IMG/VR virus record: IMGVR_UViG_3300027714_000009
Span: 1 to 64,000 of that record
DNA: 64,000 nt
Source of the DNA: a virus
Reading direction: 5' to 3' (one strand)
The translations under genes and the position numbers were made by a program. Each line of letters starts with the position of its first letter. Within the stretch, counting starts at the first letter, position 1. The notes under the pieces are model-generated. The model worked only from the letters and a program-made list of their open reading frames with translations, ran no database searches and was not told where the DNA came from. Shown piece by piece: positions 32,354 to 40,400 of this stretch.

Positions 32354-32812
32354 TTATTTTAACAGCTCTTTAATTTGCTTCTTATCGTACCCATACTCTT
32401 CAAACAACTCCTTGAAGTCATCTTTAGTTTTAGTACTAATAAAAATTTCTACTTCATCGTCATTCAGATGATTATAGTTTTCTATAACCCACTTCTGTAT
32501 CTTACTTTGTTTCATTGCTTTTCCAGGTGCAATCCAAGGATGGAATGTAGTCTTCCCTAGTCCAACTAACTGCATTAGCTGATGTTGCAACTGTGGGTGC
32601 TTACGTAGCTTGTTAAAGTGTACATTTACTACTTCGTTAGTCCACTCTAAGTAATGCTCAGTAAACATCTTATCACCACAACTACTAGTATAACGCATTA
32701 GTAGCCATATGCCTAGCTTTTTCTTTTCTTCTTCAGTAAGACTGTCATACCAACCTCTATCCTTGGTATCAATACCTCGCATCTCTTCTTTAATGTTTAG
32801 TTTATTTGACAA
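32354..32812 (-). CDS. Conserved phage protein of unknown function
   Basis: 152 residues, helical and basic with an acidic C-terminus (DDEVEIFISTKTKDDFKELF). The start is TTG at 32812, supported by AGGAG 9 bases upstream and overlap with the upstream gene; the ATG at 32782 is an alternative. Part of a coupled chain from UvsW to the DnaE-like gene. Confidence 0.6.
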   Translation of the reverse strand: MSNKLNIKEEMRGIDTKDRGWYDSLTEEEKKKLGIWLLMRYTSSCGDKMFTEHYLEWTNEVVNVHFNKLRKHPQLQHQLMQLVGLGKTTFHPWIAPGKAMKQSKIQKWVIENYNHLNDDEVEIFISTKTKDDFKELFEEYGYDKKQIKELLK

Positions 32813-33023
32813 TTACTACTTCTCCTTCAGTTTCTATCCAAACTTTAGCACCACATGATAGTGGTTTGTCTGGACTGTATATAACTTTCGAATCACCTTT
32901 AATAGACACTTCATGTCCATATGTATTACTCTTAGAAGTCTTGCATGTTAATACAGGTTCTCTTTCACCTGTCTTAGCATTACGTTTAACAACGTGCTGA
33001 TTAACATGTATCCTAGTCTTCAT
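32802..33023 (-). CDS. Small beta-rich conserved phage protein
   Basis: 73 residues, basic, almost all strand (RIHVNQHVVKRNAKTG, VLTCKTSKSNTYGHEVSI, KVWIETEGEVVIVK). It overlaps the following gene by 11 bases. It could bind nucleic acid through an OB- or SH3-like barrel; unrecognised. Confidence 0.6.
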   Translation of the reverse strand: MKTRIHVNQHVVKRNAKTGEREPVLTCKTSKSNTYGHEVSIKGDSKVIYSPDKPLSCGAKVWIETEGEVVIVK

Positions 33024-33029
33024 AGTTTA

Positions 33030-33530
33030 CTACCAAAGCTCACTAATGTCAAGTACTTCAGGTAACTTGTTTGATTCCTTTACAAACAGTACACAGGGTG
33101 GATTTGCTCCGTCATGCAATGGAACATTTAATAAATGTCCAAACTTTAGCTTAGGTGCATACCATTTTACATCTGTGTAAATATTAGTTATTGATATGTC
33201 CAAGTACTTAGGTGTAAATCCTGTAATAGGATTAAATGCAAACACACTAAAGCCCCTGTCATTCAAACTCATTAAACTTACAACTTCTGGATCACCAACT
33301 GATGGATCACAAATAACTATGCTCCAATCTAATGGCATTGTAATTGAGTAATCACCAATTTTTAATACTGCGGCTGGTGCATAAAAACTTTCTAGGAACA
33401 CTAATGGAATAAAATAGTAATCAATGTGTCCTGGGTTGCTATAGTCTAAAATGCTGTATCGTAAGTCTTCTACCTGATCTGGAATCTCATCCAGTTCGTA
33501 AGTATTGTTTTCTACTGTTAAAATTTTCAT
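33030..33530 (-). CDS. Conserved phage protein of unknown function
   Basis: 166 residues, beta-rich, with DYSITMPLDWSIVICDPSVGD and DVKWYAPKLKFGHLLNVPL. AGGAA precedes the ATG by 8 bases. Cyanophage-type T4-like genomes have a similar protein next to UvsW, from memory. Function unknown. Confidence 0.65.
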   Translation of the reverse strand: MKILTVENNTYELDEIPDQVEDLRYSILDYSNPGHIDYYFIPLVFLESFYAPAAVLKIGDYSITMPLDWSIVICDPSVGDPEVVSLMSLNDRGFSVFAFNPITGFTPKYLDISITNIYTDVKWYAPKLKFGHLLNVPLHDGANPPCVLFVKESNKLPEVLDISELW

Positions 33531-33549
33531 ATTTTATTTCCTGTGTGGC

Positions 33550-35001
33550 TTATTGCCATTCTACTTTTTCTATAGAGAATGGATAATTGGCTTCTTTATA
33601 AAACTTCTTACGCTCGGTTAAGTGTTTTTTACTAAATTTTGCTGTACTTGTAATGTCCCATATTTGAACATTGTCTTTATCTTCAGCTTTACGTATTCCA
33701 CGTCCAATACTTTGTATTACTCTAACAAAACTCTTACCGGGCTCTATTAGTACTAAGTTAAAAATACGTGGAATGTTAATACCAACTGCCGCAACTCCGT
33801 ATGTTGCTACAACAATTTGGTTTGTTCCTTCATTAATCTCATCATAATGATCTTTACGTGTTGTAGTTTTCATCTCACCACTTACAAAGTTTGCATGTGG
33901 AAGGTTTTCACAAATCATTTGTCCACCCTTGATACGATCTACTAATACTAGTGTGTTTCCGCTTTTACTAATCTTATCAATTAGTCCACTAATATGTTTT
34001 ATACGTGCTTTGTCTGTAGTTAAATAACTTAACTCACTTTGATAATTATTGTAGACTGCAAACTCTTTCATTTGCACTACGTTAACATGACATTGACTTA
34101 ATACATCCATCTCCTGCAACGTGCTTGCACTTAGCTTGTTAGTTACTTCACCTAGACATGCTTGTAAGCAAACCTTTTCATGTTCTGCCTTTGGTATAGT
34201 TCCTGTTAGTCCCCACCTTAAAGGAATCTTTGCAAACTCCTTAGTCAATAGTTCTTTTAATACGTCTGCTTTAGCTTGATGAACTTCGTCTACAATCACA
34301 CATACTACGTCTTCTGCAAACTCTGCTAAACTTAATTCGCTTTGTCCTTCTCTAAATCTTTTCTTAATACTATTCAAACTCTGCCACGTACAAATTGTAT
34401 GTGTTTTGCCTAGTTCTTTTTTGTCACCGTAATACACGCCAACATCTAATCCTAAGTTCTCATAATCTGCCGCTGTTTGTTTTACCAAGTCTTTGTTTGG
34501 TACAATAACAATTGACCTTCCATACTTTTCTACACGTTCACTAAGTGCCGCTGTAATAAGAGTTTTACCTGCACCTGTTGCAATTTCTTGCAAGCAATGT
34601 GGAGTTTCTAAATACTTGTTTACAATCTCAATCTGATAATCACGTAGTGTAACTGGCTGTCCTACCATTTGGTGTTTTTCAGGCCACAGTTTATGTTGAA
34701 ATGTTGATTCATCTACTACATTAAAATCAAGTTCATATTTTGTTCTTAAGTCTTCAATGTCAATGTCATAACCTTCATTCATTATAATGGGAAGCACTTT
34801 GTCAAGTAAGTTAGTATATGTTACACCACCTACTGTAAAGTAACTTTGACATCCATCCCATCTACCCAACTTATATGCTGGCACGTGGAATGCGTATGGA
34901 AGAAAGAACTTTAATTCCTTCTCACATTTTCTTCGAGTGTTAACGTCAAGACCTTCGATCTTGCAGTTCACTTCATCTTTTAATACGATTTTACATTTCA
35001 T
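33550..35001 (-). CDS. uvsW: UvsW-type SF2 helicase
   Basis: 483 residues. A short N-terminal domain is followed by SF2 motifs: QEIATGAGKTLITA (Walker A), VCVIVDEVHQAK (DEVH), LTGTIPK, VVATYGVAAVGINI and QSIGRGIRK (motif VI). T4 UvsW remodels R-loops and branched DNA and switches replication mode. The ATG at 35001 is chosen over a GTG at 35016 because the promoter -10 overlaps that region and its +1 falls on this A; the mRNA is probably leaderless. Confidence 0.92.
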   Translation of the reverse strand: MKCKIVLKDEVNCKIEGLDVNTRRKCEKELKFFLPYAFHVPAYKLGRWDGCQSYFTVGGVTYTNLLDKVLPIIMNEGYDIDIEDLRTKYELDFNVVDESTFQHKLWPEKHQMVGQPVTLRDYQIEIVNKYLETPHCLQEIATGAGKTLITAALSERVEKYGRSIVIVPNKDLVKQTAADYENLGLDVGVYYGDKKELGKTHTICTWQSLNSIKKRFREGQSELSLAEFAEDVVCVIVDEVHQAKADVLKELLTKEFAKIPLRWGLTGTIPKAEHEKVCLQACLGEVTNKLSASTLQEMDVLSQCHVNVVQMKEFAVYNNYQSELSYLTTDKARIKHISGLIDKISKSGNTLVLVDRIKGGQMICENLPHANFVSGEMKTTTRKDHYDEINEGTNQIVVATYGVAAVGINIPRIFNLVLIEPGKSFVRVIQSIGRGIRKAEDKDNVQIWDITSTAKFSKKHLTERKKFYKEANYPFSIEKVEWQ

Positions 35002-35007
35002 ACTATT

Positions 35008-35036
35008 ATAATACACTAATTGTTAAGGAAAGTCAA
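35008..35036 (-). promoter_or_regulatory. Sigma70 promoter giving a leaderless mRNA
   Basis: TTGACT (35036-35031), 17-base spacer, TATTAT (35013-35008). Six bases separate the -10 from the UvsW ATG. The overlapping TATAAT three bases downstream would need a 20-base spacer. Confidence 0.7.
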
Positions 35037-35047
35037 GTGGTAGTCAC

Positions 35048-35070
35048 AAAAAAAGCCCCGAAGGGCTTTT
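35048..35070 (-). terminator. Intrinsic terminator
   Basis: On the minus strand AAAAGCCC, loop TTCG, GGGCTTTT then TTT: a perfect 8-bp stem with a UUCG tetraloop, directly after the AAA+ ATPase gene and before the UvsW promoter. Confidence 0.93.
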
Positions 35071-35082
35071 CTAATTTAGAAG

Positions 35083-35961
35083 CTATACAACAGCAACCCT
35101 ACGCATACATGTAACTTCTGCAGTACGTTTCCACTTCTCAGAACCGAAGCTCTTTTTCAAGTCTGCTAATTTAGTAACCATACGCAATGATATTTCACGC
35201 ATCTTTTCTTTGTTACTAATCATAAAGTCCATTATGTCTGTTTCTTCTTCTGCTGTAAAGTCATACTCATTAAGCATGCCATCTGCAACAATCTGCTTAC
35301 AACGTAATACTTTTTCACGTGTAGTATCCATTGTAAGATCTAAGTAATGACAACGTGACATGATTGCCGCTAAGTGATCTTTAATTTTACCACGTACATT
35401 ATCAAACTTAAGGTTAGTAATAAAAATTACACTACCTTGGAATTCAAAAGTATCTGGAATACCTTCCCTACGTAGTAATGCACTATCTGTATTCCAGCAT
35501 AGCTTACGCTTCTTACATGAGTCAAGTGCTGCCTTTAGCAAGTTAAGCGATGTCTCATCATACAATACTGTATCACAATCATCTAACACAAGAACACTGT
35601 TTTTGTCTGCATTATTGTAAAGTACTTTGTACAAACCAATTGCACTACTAGCACCTTTAATAACTTCAAAACGTAATTTATTGTTAGCAAGGACATCAAA
35701 CAAACTATTCTTTTCTAGAACTTGTTCAACACCATATGACTTACCAACTCCTGGAGGACCCGTTACAACCATACCACGTACAACACCATCAATTGATGCT
35801 TGTGTCATATCGTCTAGTATTTGGAAACGTTCACGCATACGTTCAATAATCTGAGCGTCTGTTTCTTTGGGATTGTCTACAACGTTATTTGGAAGTACTT
35901 CAATAATTGTCTCGCCTTTACGATCTTTACGAGCTTTCTTAAGTTGCATTGTTTTCGACAT
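35083..35961 (-). CDS. AAA+ ATPase
   Basis: 292 residues. Walker A TGPPGVGKS (67-75), Walker B VLVLDDCD, sensor 1 IFITNLKFDN, then MSRCHYLDL as an arginine-finger region and a C-terminal lid. It is distinct from the gp44 clamp loader and resembles phage AAA+ proteins of unknown target. A promoter with the palindromic spacer (36014-36042) drives it and a terminator follows directly, so it forms a single-gene early unit. GGAG precedes the ATG. Confidence 0.85.
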   Translation of the reverse strand: MSKTMQLKKARKDRKGETIIEVLPNNVVDNPKETDAQIIERMRERFQILDDMTQASIDGVVRGMVVTGPPGVGKSYGVEQVLEKNSLFDVLANNKLRFEVIKGASSAIGLYKVLYNNADKNSVLVLDDCDTVLYDETSLNLLKAALDSCKKRKLCWNTDSALLRREGIPDTFEFQGSVIFITNLKFDNVRGKIKDHLAAIMSRCHYLDLTMDTTREKVLRCKQIVADGMLNEYDFTAEEETDIMDFMISNKEKMREISLRMVTKLADLKKSFGSEKWKRTAEVTCMRRVAVV

Positions 35962-36013
35962 ATTTTGAACTCCTGTTCTTTTGTTTACTTCAATTAACTA
36001 ACTTTATATACTA

Positions 36014-36042
36014 AGTATACAGTAAGAAGTCTTACTTGTCAA
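36014..36042 (-). promoter_or_regulatory. Sigma70 promoter with palindromic spacer (copy 2)
   Basis: TTGACA (36042-36037), 17 bases, TATACT (36019-36014). AAGACTTCTT lies at 36024-36033, five bases from the -10, as in the other four copies. Drives the AAA+ ATPase. Confidence 0.9.
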
Positions 36043-36092
36043 CCGGTATATTGCAATTATTTTAATCTTTTTTTGATTAGTTTATTCATACG

Positions 36093-36121
36093 ATTGGGCC
36101 AGTCCAAAAGGACGGCCCAAT
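36093..36121 (-). terminator. Strong hairpin after the winged-helix gene
   Basis: A 12-bp stem (ATTGGGCC and GTCC with their complements) has one bulged base and a 4-base T loop on the minus strand. It follows the winged-helix gene stop by 12 bases but lacks a T run, so it could be a terminator, an RNA-stability element or a processing site. Confidence 0.55.
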
Positions 36122-36132
36122 TGTTGTAAGTA

Positions 36133-36393
36133 TTATACTGCTACTCTTTTTTTAGATATAGTGTACTCGTTAGCAGATCTGCCAACGTTACCTTCTGAAA
36201 TAGCTGTAGCTCTAACATTAAAGCCCATGTCTCTTAATTCAGATAGTCTAGCACCCGGAGATGCGATGTCTAATTTATCTCTTAGACTGTCCATAGTAAA
36301 CGTTTTACCAGTACCCCAGAATCTTGCTAGGATTTGTTGGTTTTGTGTTCCTTCTTTAAAGAACTTAGTTCCTACTGCTTTTTTATTTTTCAT
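36133..36393 (-). CDS. Winged-helix DNA-binding protein
   Basis: 86 residues. NQQILARFWGTGKTFTMDSL, then LDIASPGARLSELRDMGFNV is a helix-turn-helix with a recognition helix followed by wing residues (GRSANEYTISKKR). Small proteins of this kind are candidates for phage transcription regulators. Its own promoter (36447-36475) lacks the palindrome found in the two flanking early promoters, so it could be the factor that reads it; that is inference. Confidence 0.7.
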   Translation of the reverse strand: MKNKKAVGTKFFKEGTQNQQILARFWGTGKTFTMDSLRDKLDIASPGARLSELRDMGFNVRATAISEGNVGRSANEYTISKKRVAV

Positions 36394-36446
36394 ATTATTA
36401 CTTCCTTTTAGTTTGTAACAAACTGTTTGTCTGTTAAGTTAAGTAT

Positions 36447-36475
36447 ATAATACTATTAATCGGGGAATATGTCAA
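36447..36475 (-). promoter_or_regulatory. Sigma70 promoter
   Basis: TTGACA (36475-36470), 17 bases, TATTAT (36452-36447), 53 bases before the winged-helix gene. No AAGANNTCTT in the spacer. Confidence 0.8.
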
Positions 36476-36489
36476 CCTTTAATAAACCC

Positions 36490-37197
36490 CTATAATGCTA
36501 GGATTTTTACCCGGTTTAACATAGTTTCTTTAGAATCTGAGTACTTTGACACTTCATGGTTCTTAACTGTGCCTCGTATCTTAATAACTCTATCAGCAAC
36601 AATGTCGCTAATATCTGGTTGATCTCTCCACCAAAACTTAATAATGTCTTTACCCATGTAACATGCAGATATCATGTAAATGTTACTAGATTGTATAAAT
36701 TTAACATCTAGCACTTCTACAGCAAGATCGTAACGTTTAGACTTCTCACCAAAGTATTGGCTACTGTGCTTCAAAGAAACCATTTTATCAGCTACTACTT
36801 CACGTTTTTTATCAACTGTAACACTATGTGGCAAGCTAGCAATAATACTAACAGAAAACTTACTTACATCAGCTTCTGACAATGCTTTAACAACATTAGC
36901 TTCAAAGTTGTTAAGATTATTAGTCATCTTCTTAATCATAAGTTTGCCGTTAATGTGATCAACTAAGTCTGTACCCTTTGATGAGTACTCATTTACAATT
37001 GCTGTAGTTCTTGCCTTTGAAGATAGAATTTTTCCAATTTCAGACTTATTGTCCTCAATTCTTACTTCTGTTTCAGAATCGGTAGTTGTGTCAATATACC
37101 CTTGACCACTGCGGATAAAACCTTGCTTTTCGTGTACTTTGATAGCTACACACATTACATCATGTACTGTAACTGAAGGGTAAGGAACTTTTTTCAT
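36490..37197 (-). CDS. Putative OB-fold nucleic-acid-binding protein, early
   Basis: 235 residues. The N-terminal half has IKVHEKQGFIRSGQGYIDT; the C-terminal part reads DRVIKIRGTVKNHEVSKYSD and ETMLNRVKIL, a strand pattern with basic residues that recurs in phage DNA-metabolism proteins and looks like an OB fold. CGGAGT precedes the ATG. The promoter at 37229-37257 carries the palindromic spacer. Role unknown; recombination or replication is likely from the neighbourhood. Confidence 0.6.
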   Translation of the reverse strand: MKKVPYPSVTVHDVMCVAIKVHEKQGFIRSGQGYIDTTTDSETEVRIEDNKSEIGKILSSKARTTAIVNEYSSKGTDLVDHINGKLMIKKMTNNLNNFEANVVKALSEADVSKFSVSIIASLPHSVTVDKKREVVADKMVSLKHSSQYFGEKSKRYDLAVEVLDVKFIQSSNIYMISACYMGKDIIKFWWRDQPDISDIVADRVIKIRGTVKNHEVSKYSDSKETMLNRVKILAL

Positions 37198-37228
37198 ATC
37201 ATATACTCCGTTTCTGACTTATATATAC

Positions 37229-37257
37229 ATTATACGGTAAGATATCTTACTTGTCAA
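37229..37257 (-). promoter_or_regulatory. Sigma70 promoter with palindromic spacer (copy 3)
   Basis: TTGACA (37257-37252), 17 bases, TATAAT (37234-37229). The palindrome AAGATATCTT (37239-37248) is perfect. Confidence 0.92.
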
Positions 37258-37270
37258 CCTTTAATTTAGA

Positions 37271-37729
37271 CTATAATGAAATGTCTTCTAATCCGGCTGC
37301 TCGTAATTTAACAATATTATTAATCTGAAAGCCTTTAGCTTCTAATGCTTTAATAATACCAATGTACTTGTTACGTACTAAGCTAAAGTCGTTAATCAAA
37401 TACTGCATGTCTACTACTTCTTGTTCACCATCTACATACTTCTCTGCATCACGTGAACTAAGTGCTTTATTGTAATTTTCTAAAAACTTGCGAAATGTGC
37501 GTGATCTAAGTTTACGCATTTCTGTGTGAAGGAATTCAAGTATCGCTTCAACTTCTTGTAGTTGATTAAAGCGATACTCAACGATACCGGGCATGTCTCT
37601 GCTTTGACGCTCAAGCACACCTTTCATACTACATTCAAACCTGCCTTCTTCGATTTGTTGTTCGAAGAAAGAGATAGCCGAAACTATCTCTCCCAGGTTC
37701 TGTGTAACTTTACGATACCAAGCACTCAT
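37271..37729 (-). CDS. uvsY: UvsY-like recombination mediator
   Basis: 152 residues, helical and basic in the middle. The C-terminus YIGIIKALEAKGFQINNIVK then LRAAG matches the end of T4 UvsY in spacing and character, and the gene lies two genes downstream of uvsX. UvsY helps load UvsX on gp32-coated ssDNA. Its start overlaps the upstream stop as TAATG. The overall match is weak outside the C-terminus. Confidence 0.65.
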   Translation of the reverse strand: MSAWYRKVTQNLGEIVSAISFFEQQIEEGRFECSMKGVLERQSRDMPGIVEYRFNQLQEVEAILEFLHTEMRKLRSRTFRKFLENYNKALSSRDAEKYVDGEQEVVDMQYLINDFSLVRNKYIGIIKALEAKGFQINNIVKLRAAGLEDISL

Positions 37730-37998
37730 TAGTAGTCTTCACTTTCATCGTCTTCATTATACTCGTCAAAGATAGGTTCATCCTCTTCTTCTGCTTCTAA
37801 CCAAGAATCCATAGCATCGCCTAAAAACTCACAATGATCAGAGATCTCTTTAATTGCAGGCTTAATATCAAACCCATAATCAGCTAGTTGTAGAATGACT
37901 TTAGATGCAAACTCGGGCTTATCCTTATCGTGAATAAAGTGCGTAGCTTCGTCGTACATGTTAAAAATAAACTCAAAATCTCCATCAGATAGATTCAT
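37729..37998 (-). CDS. Small acidic protein between uvsX and uvsY
   Basis: 89 residues, strongly acidic at the end (EAEEEDEPIFDEYNEDDESE). A GGAGG SD inside the end of uvsX precedes the ATG by 7 bases, so the two genes overlap by 14 bases and are coupled. The acidic tail may contact UvsX or gp32; inference only. Confidence 0.65.
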   Translation of the reverse strand: MNLSDGDFEFIFNMYDEATHFIHDKDKPEFASKVILQLADYGFDIKPAIKEISDHCEFLGDAMDSWLEAEEEDEPIFDEYNEDDESEDY

Positions 37999-39094
37999 TT
38001 ACAACCTCCTCGGTTTCATTGTGTTCAATTAAATCGTCTTCTTCAATTGGGGCATCAACTCTTTCATCATCATACTCTGACATGACTAAGTCAAGTGCTC
38101 CATCTTTGTTAAGATTCCAAGGCTTACGGAACATTTTAATTACTTCGCCAGTTACCGGGCTAATGTACTCTAAACTGTTTCCACTTTTCTTTAGCAATTC
38201 TTTAGCTTCAAAAAAGTCAGTTAAGCCACTGTATGGTGACATACCTGTTTCGTATGGGATTTCAACTTGCACACTTTCAAACGGCTTAGAATAACGTGTT
38301 TTCATTACTTTACAAGCGGCACGAATACCATGTACTTGAGAAGTTTTATTTCCGTCTGCGTCTGTTTTAAGTTTTAGTTTACGCATAGCAATAACAATAC
38401 TTGATGCATATATAAAGCCCTGTCCGCCTGAGATCTTGTCATCTGGGTCAAACATATCTTGTGATGCATAAGTGTGATTAGTTGCTAATAGCCCTACGTT
38501 GTATTGTCCAAACATATTAACTGTGTTACGTACTAATGATGTAAGTGCTTTAGGTTTACGACCCATGTCACCTTTCATATCACCTTTTTGAAACTGATCA
38601 ACATCAGTAGGTGTTAGTAGCATACCCAGTGAATCAACTACAAATAACACTTTAGGACGTTCTTCATCGGCCTTATCAGCGTATTCTGCTTTGTAGTCTT
38701 TCATAAAGTCACTAACTGTTTTAGCAACGTCATCAATCATTGACATGTTTAGTTTTAGTAGTTTATCAGGTGTAGTGTCTACATCAAGTGCATGTAGCCA
38801 TTTCTCATCAAGTGCGTTTTCTGAGTCAATTAAGATAACAAAAATGCCTTGATCCTGCGCCGCCTTTACTACATTGCCTGCGGCAATATATGATTTACCT
38901 GCACCACTTTCGCCTGCAAGTACTGTTACTTTACCTAGTGGAATTCCTTTAGTAAACTCTCCACTGATAAGTTTGTTTAGTGTGTAATTTCCGGTACTAA
39001 TCCATGTATCAGGGTCGTTGAATCCAACACTTAGTCCTGGTACGCTTTTTGTAATAGCTTTACGGAATTTACTTACGTCAAATGGTCTCGCCAT
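37985..39094 (-). CDS. uvsX: RecA-like recombinase UvsX
   Basis: 369 residues. Walker A GESGAGKS (61-68), Walker B VLFVVDSLGML, GLLATNHTYASQDM as the L2-like segment and a C-terminal acidic tail. It forms the presynaptic filament for strand exchange and replication restart. GGAG precedes the ATG. It is followed by a small acidic gene and uvsY, and preceded by gp32, giving one recombination unit. Confidence 0.95.
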   Translation of the reverse strand: MARPFDVSKFRKAITKSVPGLSVGFNDPDTWISTGNYTLNKLISGEFTKGIPLGKVTVLAGESGAGKSYIAAGNVVKAAQDQGIFVILIDSENALDEKWLHALDVDTTPDKLLKLNMSMIDDVAKTVSDFMKDYKAEYADKADEERPKVLFVVDSLGMLLTPTDVDQFQKGDMKGDMGRKPKALTSLVRNTVNMFGQYNVGLLATNHTYASQDMFDPDDKISGGQGFIYASSIVIAMRKLKLKTDADGNKTSQVHGIRAACKVMKTRYSKPFESVQVEIPYETGMSPYSGLTDFFEAKELLKKSGNSLEYISPVTGEVIKMFRKPWNLNKDGALDLVMSEYDDERVDAPIEEDDLIEHNETEEVVNESI

Positions 39095-39115
39095 AGTTTT
39101 CTCCTTTAATTAATA

Positions 39116-39147
39116 AATGTACAGCAACTATTATGCCACTGTACATT
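39116..39147 (-). promoter_or_regulatory. Intergenic hairpin between gp32 and uvsX
   Basis: AATGTACAG and CTGTACATT form a 9-bp perfect stem with a 14-base loop, just upstream of the uvsX SD. No T run follows, so attenuation, RNase processing or mRNA stability are more likely than full termination. Confidence 0.5.
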
Positions 39148-39165
39148 CATAATGTTTATTTTAGC

Positions 39166-40224
39166 TTATTGCTTTCGGTTACGAATTGCTGCCAAAATGT
39201 CCTGGGCACTCGGTGCATCAGTAGTAGTTACTTCGGGTGCCGCTGCTGCCATTGCCATTGCTGGTTCTGGAGTTGCTACTGCCGCCGGAGGCGCTACTGG
39301 TGCCGCTACAGGTGCAACTGGTGCAGGTGCTGTAGGAACTGCTTCTACTATTGGTGCAGGAGCAATTGGTGCTGTTGGAGCAATTGGTGCTGCCGGAGCG
39401 GGTGCTGGTGCTGGTGCTGTACCTTGTGCAGGTGCATCAACTCCATATGGACGATAGAACGTTGCAAAACGTGCTGGATCGTACAATTGCCCATCAACAC
39501 TAGCTTCAAACATTTCGAAGATAGCATTTAGTGCTTCAGCATCTGGCTTCTTAGGAAGATAATCATTTAGATTATACAAGCCATGTGTTGCAATTGCATC
39601 ACGTTCTGCTTGATCTAAACTACGCTCCCTACGAGCCCAATTCGATGTTGAGTAGTCAGCATATTGACCCTTGGTAGATTTCTTAATTGTGAAATCAGTA
39701 CCAGCTTCATAGTCTGTTGGAATTTCCTGAAACTCAGGATCCATCAGTGCTGAACTAATGATCTTATAGATCTGTGGTGAGATTACGAAACGCCTAATAG
39801 GATTCTCAGGTACTGAGTCTTCCTGCATTTCACTTTGTGGTACAAAGCCTTGGAAAATATACGAACGCTTTTTCCAATACTTACGACCCATGTCTTCCAT
39901 AGATGGATCTTTAAACCAAGGACGAATTTCTGCGTGTACAGGACATTGATCGCCCCACATTTCCACACAAGGAACTTGTACTGTTACTGGTTTATTTTCG
40001 TCTCCACCTTTTACTCCTGGAAACTGTAGACGAATCATTTGACGTTCTTTCCAAAAGAAAGTGTTGTCTTCGTCTGCGTCTGGGAGGAATCGCAACGTGG
40101 CTGAAGTGCCTTCTGGAATGTTCCAGTGTGCGAATATTGCGTTGTCGCCGCCGCTATTACTAGAGCCTGAACTCTTTTTATCTTGTGCCTGTAATTTTGC
40201 ACGGATGTCTGCTAAAGATGCCAT
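39166..40224 (-). CDS. gp32: Single-stranded DNA-binding protein gp32
   Basis: 352 residues. The N-terminal SLADIRAKL resembles the LAST cooperativity motif; a core with CVEMWGDQCPVH supplies a Cys/His zinc site; a Pro/Ala-rich linker of about 80 residues precedes the C-terminal SAQDILAAIRNRK, which replaces the acidic tail of T4 with a mixed one. It coats ssDNA in replication and recombination. The 103-base leader has two hairpins (see 40225-40327). Confidence 0.88.
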   Translation of the reverse strand: MASLADIRAKLQAQDKKSSGSSNSGGDNAIFAHWNIPEGTSATLRFLPDADEDNTFFWKERQMIRLQFPGVKGGDENKPVTVQVPCVEMWGDQCPVHAEIRPWFKDPSMEDMGRKYWKKRSYIFQGFVPQSEMQEDSVPENPIRRFVISPQIYKIISSALMDPEFQEIPTDYEAGTDFTIKKSTKGQYADYSTSNWARRERSLDQAERDAIATHGLYNLNDYLPKKPDAEALNAIFEMFEASVDGQLYDPARFATFYRPYGVDAPAQGTAPAPAPAPAAPIAPTAPIAPAPIVEAVPTAPAPVAPVAAPVAPPAAVATPEPAMAMAAAAPEVTTTDAPSAQDILAAIRNRKQ

Positions 40225-40327
40225 TATTAGTTTCTCCTATTTTAGCCTTTATTTGTAGCGGAACAGTATCGTTCCACTTTGTTTAGCAACTAACCTCTCG
40301 TTAGTTACTTGTTTTGCCTTTGTTAGC
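40225..40327 (-). promoter_or_regulatory. Structured gp32 mRNA leader
   Basis: The region between the predicted start point and the ATG holds two perfect hairpins: AACTAAC/GTTAGTT with a 5-base loop (40288-40306) and GGAAC/GTTCC with a 6-base loop (40260-40275), then AGGAG. T4 gp32 represses its own translation through a leader pseudoknot, so an autoregulatory role is plausible here. Confidence 0.5.
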
Positions 40328-40333
40328 CTTTAC

Positions 40334-40362
40334 AGTATATAATATCTTACACCTACTGTCAA
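40334..40362 (-). promoter_or_regulatory. Sigma70 promoter for gp32
   Basis: TTGACA (40362-40357), 17 bases, TATACT (40339-40334). No palindromic spacer. Confidence 0.8.
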
Positions 40363-40372
40363 GTGTTTTTAC

Positions 40373-40400
40373 AAAAAAGATTGCAAATAATTATGCAACC
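40373..40400 (-). terminator. Intrinsic terminator overlapping a stop codon
   Basis: Minus strand GGTTGCA/TGCAATC stem (one G-U) with an 8-base loop, followed by six T. It closes the 425-residue gene and precedes the gp32 promoter by 11 bases. Confidence 0.8.

Noticed and set aside
33015-33046. TTGACA with a TAAACT before the 73-residue gene
   Set aside because: The -10 is poor and the predicted start would fall after the ATG.
34790-34820. TTGACA followed by TATAAT inside uvsW
   Set aside because: The spacer is only 13 bases, outside the range of working sigma70 promoters.
35002-35016. GTG start extending UvsW by five codons
   Set aside because: The region is the promoter -10, so the GTG would lie upstream of the transcription start.
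39133-39531. Cys/Trp-rich plus-strand open frame opposite gp32
   Set aside because: It is the shadow of the Pro/Ala linker of gp32; no SD or promoter, and the composition follows the other strand.
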